Assembly (NCBI RefSeq): GCF_963576615.1
Contig: NC_088711.1
Coordinates: 62,219,248-62,283,247 of the forward strand
DNA length: 64,000 nucleotides
DNA from: Watersipora subatra
Taxonomy: Eukaryota > Bryozoa > Gymnolaemata > Cheilostomatida > Watersiporidae
Reading direction: 5' to 3'
Positions 25,036-36,400 of this stretch are shown in pieces; within the stretch, counting starts at the first letter, position 1, and every line of letters starts with the position of its first letter. Below the pieces are notes generated by a model. It ran no database searches. It saw only the letters and a list, made by a program, of their open reading frames with translations, and had not been told where the DNA came from. The translations under genes and the position numbers were made by a program.

Positions 25036-25910
25036 CAGTCAAACATGGATAACTCGTCCATGGATAGCTTGAACACATGGTTAACTCGAATGGTTTCTTT
25101 GGTCCGTTTCCACGTAATGATAAATTGCTATAGATAACTCAAACTCAACACTGTTAACTCGAACTGTTTTTTGCCCAACGACTACTGAAACGGTTGTTAT
25201 CGCTTTAGAAAATCACTTTATTTCAAACCCTAGAGGTATTTCAAACCCTGATTCCGTGTTGAATCAACGTCGGAATGTTGAAGGTTTAAAACGTCTTAAA
25301 AATTGTTGTAATTAAACGTATACGTTGTCTTAGCTAAAAAAACTATTCATCGTTTGACCTAAACACAGAATACGTGTGTACATTCAATAAGTATCTATTC
25401 AAAAAGCATGAGTGATATACAATGTACCGTAAAACCTCGTAAAACTTCTAATTGAACTGCTTCAGAGTGTTGTTCTTAACGAATCCCAGGTAAAGTGAGG
25501 TAATCTTTGCATAAACTTCAAGAAAAATCGGCAAAATTGATCGTGGGTAAAACGCTCAAAAGAAAAAGATGTCTTTTCTTTTGAGCATTTCAACAACGAT
25601 CAAGTTTTGCCAATGTCAATCTAAAAAACGTCCTGGCAATAACATCACCTCAAACAACAAATCAATCTCAAGTGATAGAAAAATCTTTATACTTTTTGAT
25701 AAAAACATTTTAAACTTTACATTAGAAGCATTTAATTTGAAACAAGCCATTTGTGCTTTTGATTTGAATTGTAGTTTGTATATGTACATGTATCTACTAA
25801 TAAATAAGTGAATACATGAACTTGTGACAGTGCTCTGATAACTTGAACGCTCTGATAATTCGAACACTTTCGCTCGGTCCCGTGAAGTTCGAGTTATCCA
25901 TGTTTGACTG
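25036..25910. mobile_element. TA-flanked foldback MITE, CAGTSAAAC family, copy B
   Basis: The ends CAGTCAAACATGGATAACTC and its complement are flanked by TA (25034-25035 and 25911-25912). The interior has a hairpin: AACGCTCAAAAGAAAA is followed closely by TTTTCTTTTGAGC. 875 bp, no transposase. It lies between the convergent coiled-coil and PLD6 genes. Confidence 0.9.
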
Positions 25911-26203
25911 TATATTAATTTGGAGCTTTCCAGAGACATGATCTTGTTGTTACGATTTTGATTTTTGTTATTATCGAACAATTCGAAATGAAACAGTATA
26001 CCTTCTATGTTTTAGTGAGACCGATGACATGGATGGGACCGATGACATGGATGAGACCTAGATATCAAGTTTAGAATTTCATCATTACCAACACTAAAGT
26101 CTAGCTTTGTGTTAGTGTACATAAGGGCAACCGTGCAAACAAATTTACAGTCTAATAGTTTTGTTTACATATATTTATACCACCAATAAAGACAGTTAGC
26201 ATG

Positions 26204-27213
26204 TTAAGATTTCAGTTCAGGACTATAGTTGTTCCAAAGCTTCTCGAATTCATCAATGTATCGCTGAGTTATCTGTCCTTCTCCTCGTATGAATGTGATG
26301 TTTTCGTCATTGCCGAGCATGGCATTGCGTGACCAGTTAAAGGATCCCGTCATCACTTGAGTATTGTCAGATATGACAAATTTGTGATGCATGAAGAATG
26401 TACTGTTGTTTGTTCTAACTTCTATCCCTGGAATGAATACTTGAGTTTGTTTATATCTTGTCATCTAAATTTTAAAACAACTGTAATCAAATCTATTATA
26501 AAATCATGCTTTTCATATCATTACACAATTTTGTGATGCAGGTTTGCTGCATTTTAATGTTATTCAACTAATCACAACGTTTTTCAAACATGTAAGCATG
26601 CTTAAAAATCAGCTGACAACAAATTTATTTTTCAATCGATTAGCCTCGAGCAAAATTTCATATCATAATATGATGCTAATATCTTTGGATAGTGACAAGA
26701 CAAAAGGTGTAAGCACAGCAATGAAATGCAGCATAACTTGGATTTATGCAAGCAGTTTACAAAAGCTTGGAGTAACCATGATTATAGATATTCACCAGAT
26801 GATCGGAGTTTTTCAACCATTGCTGAATGTTCTGATGCTTGAGCTTGATCTGTAACCACTCTCACAAGCACACCTTGACTATGCGCTTCCAAAACAGAAT
26901 CTACCATTGTCTGAGAAGCTATGCAATATACACAAATATCTAAAGAGCGCCTAGTTTTTTCGATAAATTGCTTAACTTTCATTGAAGACGTTTCTTCATG
27001 AGACAGCCAGCATGACTTATTGGTACAACCATAACTAAAGTAAGCGTCACAGGCCTGCTTTTGGTCAGGAAAAAATATTACGTCAACCTCAGGTTCCCGA
27101 TTTACACTTGACTTGGGAGCTCGAAGATTTATGAGGTAGTATAAAATTTCAAAACTTGTGCTTAAAGCTAAAGCATAACCAGCAGTTTTTAGCCAGCCGA
27201 ATACTCTATTCAT
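26204..27213 (-). CDS. PLD6: Mitochondrial cardiolipin hydrolase / MitoPLD (Zucchini), 2 exons
   Basis: Phospholipase D superfamily member of the outer mitochondrial membrane. In animals the family acts as a nuclease in piRNA biogenesis and is also reported to hydrolyse cardiolipin. Exon 1 is 27213-26796 and exon 2 is 26427-26204; the join ATCTG|GTGAAT to TTCCAG|GGATAG gives SSGIEVR, the order expected in the family. The product is 213 residues (mammalian orthologues are a little longer). Residues about 10-30 form a membrane anchor. A Cys-rich stretch, CDAYFSYGCTNKSCWLSH, follows at about 55-72. The domain begins at VDVIFFPDQ and contains LVRVVTD. The single HKD motif is intact: H153, K155 and D160 in HHKFVISD, followed by GSFNWS. 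One HKD per chain implies a homodimer, as known for the family. It is divergent from TVP23 across about 285 bp and convergent with the coiled-coil gene. No clear AATAAA was found after the stop. Confidence 0.93.
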
Positions 27214-27498
27214 CGTTATGTGTCGTTTTCTTGTACACTAATTTTTCATTACTACTCATGCCATTATTTAAACTTGTCCGATAAAAGGTTGTGGTTGAAT
27301 TGGTAAAATACCCATCATCCTAAGTTCACTACCATACACCGAAACTATATTAACGTGGTGTGAGATGATACATAATGAGCTAAGGCTAATACCTTTTGAT
27401 GTGTTTATGTTAGGTTCCAAAACTGACCAATTGCAAAGCCGCTCTAAACCTTCGTCTAATCGAGCAACTGTTTGATTTCCGTTGAGACAGCCAACGTC
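27214..27498. promoter_or_regulatory. Putative bidirectional promoter, PLD6 / TVP23
   Basis: The 285 bp between the two start codons must hold both 5' UTRs and probably both promoters. I see no TATA box or other clear motif. The inference rests on the divergent arrangement only. Confidence 0.5.
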
Positions 27499-30400
27499 AT
27501 GGACGACAACGTTGTAAGCATCAAATAATTCTGGAATGATATACAGTATTATTACTTAACAAGAAAATTCCAAAACGTTGTAAAAATTTTGTTTCATTTA
27601 TAGAAGGGCAATTTTTACTTTTGTATTTTTATATCTAATCAGCGTCTTTACGGCAAATGTTTCATGTACGCTATCCTTACTATCTCCCTGGCTATTTGAG
27701 TTTCAAACGTTTTAAGCAGGTCCTCATGGCTAGGATAGTCACAGATTAATTCAGAAAATACATTGTGTTTTGATATTTGGATTTCTAAAGGCTCTTTAGA
27801 GTTAAAAAGGGTCAAAACTATCAAATTTGGCCAACACATTTCGCAAGCAGGAAGAAAGACGCGCAAAAATCTTTATAAACTTTCGTTTTTTTGTTGTATC
27901 AAGTGAAGAGGTTGTGTAATTTAATTCATACGCTAAGGTAGCTTTGCCATTTTAGTATGATAAAAATAGTATCAGACAGAAGACGTGGTCTGACTTACAA
28001 GTTGGTCAACCGGATCGAACTCTGGCTCATTAGTAGAAGCTTCAGAGTACATATCTATAAATGAATGTTACTATTTGCCCACTCGGGTAACATCAGGAAT
28101 TCTACAGGGTTTTAGTGTTGGGCCTTTGCTGTTTCTATTGAATTCCTCCCATTGTTTACCAGTTTTGAAAATACCTGTATAAGGCTGTTTGCAGATAATG
28201 CAATTGTTTATCGACCAATTACCTGTCAGTATCATAGCATTACGCCACAAGATCATTTAGCTAAAATAGAACAGTTGGCCAGTGGCTGGTTACTGAACTT
28301 AAACATAGGTAAATGTGCACACGCTTCAATACTACCCATAACTACCGATGCAACCTATCATTCGAAGGGTAGCTACTATTTGGCCTACATTCAGGAAGTT
28401 TTTTATACTTACGAGTCAGTTTGTCAATCCTATGTTATATATTAACCATATTAGTATTAAGTTTCAAATGGTGGGCGTTTTCAAATGGTGGCCACACTGG
28501 ATATGCTAATGAGAATCCCAAAGAATGCATCATGTTATTCCAGGAAAGTTTCCTATCATAGCTTTTTGTCTGCCTTAAATGGAGTACGCTTTTGGCAAAT
28601 GAAATGAATTTAATAAACTGACCATAAATAATGATTGTCAAGCTTGGAAATTAATAAAAAGGTGGACTCACTTTTTAAAAACTATGTTAGCATCTCATTG
28701 GTAATGCAGAAGAGACGGTGGCCCACACTGGCTTGAAAAGAGGGGATAAGGACATCTCTACCCTAAACAAGATCTACAGGAACATAAAGTTTACTATTAT
28801 CAATTTCTAATTTTGCAACACAAGATGGTCTAATGTTAGACACACCTTAATGCAGACCCTATGAAACATTCATTTCTAAATAGAACTATTAAATTTTAAC
28901 CACGCTTTAGATAATTCGTACTTTAAAATTTCTTATGTCAAGTAACTATATCAGTATGTATGCATCATGTTTTATGAGTAGAAAACCTTTTAATAGCATT
29001 TTATTTCTTCAGACCTAAGTTGGGCGCAGGAGTGTGTATATTTGTGTATATTTTGCTCTCTGTTCTACCAATGATATAACCACCCACAAGGATAGGCGAC
29101 AGCTATCATATGGGCAGGGTTCAATGATCGAGCCTTGTTGGGATTGTGCTAGCTTGGGTTTCAGAGCTAACACAGTTAACCTTGGTTTTGGAAAACACGG
29201 CTCGCTGCTATCTTGTCATTAACTCATTCAGTCAGTAGACCCCTGCGGTTGACAATAGCAAACCTCGAATTTCTACAGTGTAGGGGTAATATCTGACCAA
29301 AAAATGGATCCATGGAGAATAAAACAATTCAATCACCTATTTTTATCAATTTTGAAATTTTTAGGCGTCGTAGTATATGCTTCAAGTTACATATAATTTA
29401 CCCGAACTCATCCGAACAGCGTCCTTTTTTCTCTAGCTTTTTATTAATATTTTGCCACCCTTATATAAAATGACAATCTTTCATCGTTGTCATATTGTTT
29501 GACCTGGCCAATAAGATGATGGGACAGCAGGCAAAGCTATGCAGTCTAGTTTTAATAATCTAAATCTAATACCAAATTTGGGCTATTTCACAATGGCGAC
29601 TATTAATATCACAAATGCTTTACTGACTGATCATAACGATGACGATGTTGGGCAACTATATTTTTTGACAACAAAATAAAACCAACAGATCAATATAATA
29701 ACCCCTATTATTCATAATATTTGTTAATTTACTAGCGGCTTTATTCGGGTTCATCGTCATATTCGGGTTAGCCGTGTTCGGGTTCATCCCAACAGGGCTC
29801 GATCATTAAATGCCGCCTACATGATGTCCGCCGCCTATCCTTGTGGGGGATTTTATATCCTTGGTTTTACCCGGTAATATTGTTGCACTTTTCAGAACCT
29901 TCTGTCCTCTCAGCATGATGATACAATTGAGTTCGGAGAAGAAGACAAGGTTGCACCTAGCAAGACTTTCAAGTTGGTTTTTTCTTATTCATACTCTCAC
30001 TTAAGAATAGATTTTGCATCAGGTAGAAATGTTCTCTAGCTTTAGTATTGAAAATTACTACTTATACTTTTCAACTACTGTTTTCGACTAATCTGTTCCA
30101 GGAGGCTGTTCTACATACAATTTGTTTGAATTCCAGAACAATTTTCTCATGACATATACCTTATGTAACTAGGTACAGTCAAACATGGATAACTCGAACT
30201 TCAAGGGACCGAGCAAAAGTGTTCGAATTATCAGAGCGTTCAAGTTATCAGAGCACTGTCACAAGTCCATGTATTTACTTATTTATTAGTAGATACATGT
30301 ACATATGCAAACTATAATATAAATCAAAAGCACAAATGGTTTGTTTCAAATTAAATGCTTCTAATGTAAAGTTTAAAACGTTTTTATCAAAAAGTATAGA

Positions 30401-33400
30401 GATTTTTCTATCACTTGAGATTGGTTTGTTGTTTGAGGTGATGTTATTGCCAGGACGTTTTTTTAGATTGACATTGGCAAAACTTGATCGTTGTTGAAAT
30501 GCTCAAAAGAAAAGACATCTTTTTCTTTTGAGCGTTTTACCCACGATCAATTTTGCCGATTTTTCTTGAAGTTTATGCAACTTCAAGAAAAAGTTACCAA
30601 AGAAAAATCCCTTACTTTACCTGGGATTCGTTAAGAGCAACACTCCGAGGCAGTTCAATTAAAAGTTTTACGAGGTTTAACGGTACATTGTATATCACTC
30701 ACACTTTTTGAATGGATACTTATTGAATGTACACACGTATTCTGTGTTTAGGTCAAACGATGAATAGTTTTTTCAGCTAAGACAACGTATACGTTTAATA
30801 AAAACAATTTTAAGACGTTTTAAACATTCAACATTCCGACGTTGATTCAACACGGAATCAACGTCGGAAAACTATTCGTCACGGGCTAGCCGGGTCACGC
30901 ACTCAAGGATTTTCGCCACGCACATACAAAACAACATGCTGTTTTTGTTTTGTATGTGCGTGGCGAAAATCCTTGCGCGCGTGACCCGGCAAGCCCGTGC
31001 TATTAATCGTATAGCAGTATAAATCAAATTTCACCAAACCTTTAGAAAAGTCGTTGATAAAATTATTTTGCCGATGGTGGTAATAACAACGCTTTTGAAT
31101 TACGAAAAGATGAAGTTTACCTCTATGGCTTTGAATAAAGTGATTTTCTAAAGCGATAACAACCGTTTCGGTAGCCGTTGGGCAAAAAAACAGTTCGAAT
31201 TAACAGTGTTGAGTTCGAGTTATCTATAGCAATTTATCATTACGTGGGAACGGACCAAAGAAACCGTTCGAATTAACCATGTTTTCGAGCTATCCGTGGC
31301 CGAGTTATCCATGTTTGACTGTAGTTAATTTCTTTCTGAAGAAAAAACAATGTTTCAAGCATTTCTACATTATTTCATATCAAAAGCTGTAAATTGGGAA
31401 AGATAGCACTATTTTAAATACCATGGTGTTCTAATAAATACTTTATTCATAAACTAAAGCTATCCGTGGTTTGCATTGCCATATCTGTAGCAATTTGTAC
31501 CCTAACCTTGCCTCAACAGGTTTTTGTGTCAATCATAAACACTAAAAGAGTGAAATACAATGATACACCAATAATTAGTCAAAACACAAAATACATTCAG
31601 TATTTAGTAAACCACATTGAACATGCATACGTATACAATGCCATGTATACATATCTGTATAACGATTGAATTCTAAAAATCATGTGAGACGAAAAGAGAG
31701 GGAGACCTCAATTGCTAATCAAGTGACATCTTCGGGCTTCCTCAGCTATCTCAATGGTTTCTAAGTTTTAGATGTTTGTTCAGCATTCGAAGCAGAACAT
31801 CTCAAGTTTTGTGCTCCATTTCCGATGTGTTTAGGACTTGGGACACTCAAAAACCAATGTTTTAGTATCACAATTTTAAATGACTATGGCGTGAACCTTT
31901 ATTTGTTATATACTATACTGGCATGTATGCCTTTGTTCTTTACTAGCTTGCTAGCCTTTGTTTCACGCGTGCATGCTCGCTTTTGACAGCATATTAAACT
32001 TTAACAGTTCATGGAACAGAGCAGGAGTGCTCAACTACAACGGGTTGTATTTTGTTTTAGATACCCCATAGCTGTCACATTCCATCTCCTCTTTAAAATC
32101 TCCGCAATTCTCGTCTATCTATTCTGCAACATTTTCTCTAGCAGTTTTGTCCTCACTTTTATCATCTTGATTATTCTCCTTGCTGCTGATTTCTGGACCA
32201 CAAAAAATGTCTCAGGTATGATTGTCAGTTCTTCGTTTCAATATAGGCTATCATAAGCTGTCTCTGTGAACCAGGCCTGTATTCACTGGTTACAAGTTGG
32301 GGCGGCTAATTTTAGGCGACTAGTTATGAACACCTGAGGGTGTTGAGGGGGGCGGTGTAAGCCCCCAACAGGTTTTTCTTTTGTAGGGCCTCAGCCGGGC
32401 CTCTCGTGCGAAGTTTTAAAAAAATTTATCGGAAAGTATCAACATTTTTCTATTTTTTGAGATTTGTTTTGTTTTAGAGGATGTGACTGACGAGACGTTT
32501 TTAAATTAAAATAGGCAAAACTTGACCGCAGTTAAAACGCTCAGAAAAAAGACATCCTTTTCTTTTGAACGTTTTAACAAAGATCAATTTTGCCGATTTT
32601 ATTTTAAGTTCGTACGGAAGTTCCCACGCTTTCGATGGGACATGGCCAAGCGGATATTTGGTAAAACTTGATATTTTGCAAACCTTTATAAAGGTCGTTA
32701 ACAAGAATATTTTGCCACTGATGACGATAATAATGACTACTAAAGCCTAAGAACTACTAAAAATTGATGTTTGTCTCTATGGCTTGGAATAAAATGATAT
32801 TCTACAGCGATAAAAACTGTCTCCATAGCCGTTAGGCAAATAACTTTTCGAATAAATGATGTTGAGGTCGAGTTATCTGAAGCAATTTATCATTGCAGTG
32901 GAACGGACCAAACAAATCCGTTCGAGTTAACCAAGTGTTCGTGATAAAGTTTTACATTTTATCCGAAGGCGAGTTATCCGAGTTTGACTGTACTTAGCCG
33001 CCAAAAAATTGCTTAAAAGTTGGGGCCGGCCAGCCGCCCCAGGGAATACGGGCCTGCTGTGAACTCATCTTGACCTTTTTAATAGAAAGGCTCTATTAAC
33101 CACTAGATTCATTGAAATTCATTATCATATGTCTGGCATTCTACAAAATGAGTAAAATATTACACTGGTTGCCCTATGTGAATAACAGGGAGTCGTCTAT
33201 ACAGTTAGTAATCAGACTTCGTAGCGTAAATGCTCTAGGTTGCGGGTCGGTACGCTTTAAAATGATTTCTGTAGAAGTTTAGGTAATTTTGCCATTTTTA
33301 TCAGTTTGTTATATATACTCTAGGACACTTATGTATTCGCCTCATCTAACTTTCGCGTATTCGTGGAGTCATCCTCTCGCGAAAATTTCATGTGCGAAAC

Positions 33401-36400
33401 TAAACTATCATAACAAACTAGCGAAAACGCGAAATTAAATAGCTTTGTTCATTGATAGTCCAAGAAACAAATGGCAGCAAGCGATCAAATTGCATTATCG
33501 ATCTCGGCCACGCAATTCTTCCTGCGGTTCACAATTACAAACTAGTCCCAAATTGAAAAAAATTTTCTTACCGGTGAACCAAACCTGAGAAATCTAATTA
33601 TGTTGGTTCCACTGCATTTATTTTCACATCACTATATTTTCGCTCTCGTCATAGCTACAAAATTAAGTTGCAGCGAAATTTTACTCTGTATGCTACTCAC
33701 GAAACTAAATACTAGCAAATATAAGTGTCCTAGGGTAATGCATATCTATGAACCCACTCATATTGATTAGCGTTATTATGTTTTGCGCCGAGTTTAACAA
33801 TAAAATTTGATCTTCAAGTAGTAGCCAATATAAATAGGGAAAAAGGAAACAACTTTTTAGTTATAGGAGTGGGCTTGCACCGAGTTATTTGATTTTTATT
33901 CTGAATTTTGGCAGTCCTCTGCGCTACACACACATTTGTAAACTGGACTCTCACATTGGTTACGACATTCAGCCCTTGATGCCTAGTTAGGCAGTGAGTA
34001 TTATGTGGAGTCTTGATTGAGTATTCCAAGGAGAGAATTTTAAGTTTAAAACTATGTATGAGTAATCTTGGGCATTATTTAAATTTATTATTGTCAATTG
34101 CGATGTTTTTTCAACTTTCAACAGTTTGGATGTTTTGTGTAATTTTAACGATAAAATTGCGACCTGAAAAGGAAAAGAATTATTTTAAGTTATATAAGTA
34201 GGTTTGTGTCGAGTTTCTCAATCTAGATTCTGGCATGATATTGGTAACAATATTGCAAATATGACTGTTGTTTATAGCGAGTTTTCACTAAAGTTAGCTG
34301 AATACCTTGCTGTGTGAATTTATTGTTGTATTTATAGCTGAATAAAATAGGTCTGAAAAGAGTAGATCTTCAGCAGTTCATTTTTGTGACATTCTGCACA
34401 AAATGTTCAGCTGAAACTAGTAGGCTACTCTAAAAAGCCTAACCTAAAACAAACCTTACAGTTGGTGTCAACGATTAATCTGTTCAGGTGGTCATGAATT
34501 GAGGTTTGGTTGCACATTCCGTCTGTGCAGCTTCCATTCTCTGGTAGCACCATATCTCATGTTGTTGATGATTATTTCGCTGTTTTGAACTTGGAATTTT
34601 ATAGGTCGGCTCCTAGTTGGATTGAGGTGGTGGAATTATATAGACGATGAGGGCAAGAGTCATTGGAAGTACGAGTCAAAGGAGGTAGGGCCTACACGTC
34701 ATACATTACTCTCATGGTACCCTTCTCAAAAGTTAAAGGTTGACTTGCAACAAAATTCGCATTACAGTTATTTGGTATCAAAAGATTCACCATGTTTTAC
34801 TCTGCTGTGTTGTAGGTGCAAAATATGTAGAAATGTGATTACAAGCTCTTAAAGATGTTGTTGCGTCAAGTTTAAGTTAATTTTAAAAGAAAGTATTTTT
34901 TGTCTATCAGTTGTTTGTTGTGTTAGGCGATCTCATTGTCAAGATATTTATGAAGATTAAAATGGAAAAAATAATGATCGCGGTAAAAACACTCAGGCCA
35001 AAAATATTGAGCCTTATTTTATATTGAGCCTTTTATTGGCCCTTCAATTCACGTGAGAACATCACGTGTCAAAGCAATAACCAAATGGATTGACTATGTC
35101 AGAGAAATAAACTGATTCCAATCTACGGCAGTTTCGTGATGGCGGCGATTAACTGTTCGTTTTTGAGCTTTTAAGAACTTGTTATCACATTTTCACATAT
35201 TTTGCACCTACAACACAGCAGAGTAAGACATGGTGAATCTTTTGATACCAAACCACTGTAACAAGAATTTTGTTGTAAGTCAACCTTTAAGTACTAGAAG
35301 AGAGCTACTATTAGTTAATACCTTTTTCTGTTGTACTCTAGTAGCAGTCTAGCTAAACCGGAGAAGCTCTAAGAGCATCATCATTCATAGCTTATGTGTT
35401 GAATGGAATCTTTTTTCATTTTGTCATGTTTTAATTTGATAATATGTGGAATTTTGTAATGTGTGTAATTTTGTAATGTGTGTAATTTTGTAATATGTGT
35501 AATTTTGCAATATGTGTAATTTTGTAATATGTGTGATAGGTTTGTTATCTATTCGGGTTGAGCTGCTATGATACTATGTACCTTGCAGGGCAAAGATCTG
35601 CAAACAATAGGAGCTGCGGAGAGCAGGATGTTCTGGGTCTCTATGTTCACCAACCAGCTCATCTGGATACTCTATATCTTCACCAGCGCCTTTCGGCTCA
35701 ACCTTAAGTGGATGGTAAGCATGTGTAGTCGATGGTAAGCATATGTAGTGGATGGTAAGTATGTGTAGTGGATGGTAAGCATGTATAGTGGATGGTAAGC
35801 ATATGTAGTGGATGATAAGCATGTATAGTGGATGGTAAGCATGTGTAGTCGATGGTAAGCATGTATAGTGGATGGTAAGCATATGTAGTGGATGGTAAGC
35901 ATGTATAGTGGATGGTAAGCATGTGTAGTGGATGGTAAGCGTGTGTAATGGATGGTAAGCGTGTGTAGTGGATGGTAAGCGTATGTAGTTGATGGTAAGC
36001 GTGTGTAGTGGATGGTAAGCGTGTGTAGTAGATGGTAAGCGTGTGCAGTGGATGGTAAGCGTGTGTAGTGGATGGTAAGCATGTGTAATGGATGGTAAGC
36101 GTGTGTAATGGATGGTAAGCGTGTGTAGTGGATGGTAAGCGTGTGTAGTGGATGGTAAGCGTGTGCAGTGGATGGTAAGCGTGTGTAGTGGATGGTAACA
36201 ATGTATAGTCGATGGTAAGCGTGTGTAGTGGATGGTAAGCGTGTGTAGTGGATGGTAAGCGTGTGTAGTGGATGGTAAGCGTGTGTAGTGGATGGTAAGC
36301 GTGTGCAGTGGATAGTAAGCGCGTGTAGTGGATGGTATGCGTGTGTAGTGGATGGTAAGCGTGTGTAGTGGATGGTAAGCGTGTCTAGTGGATGGTAAGC

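Noticed and set aside
27648-27866. 72-residue minus-strand frame
   Set aside because: It sits in TVP23 intron 1 with no family resemblance, no splice support and no nearby polyadenylation signal; probably chance.
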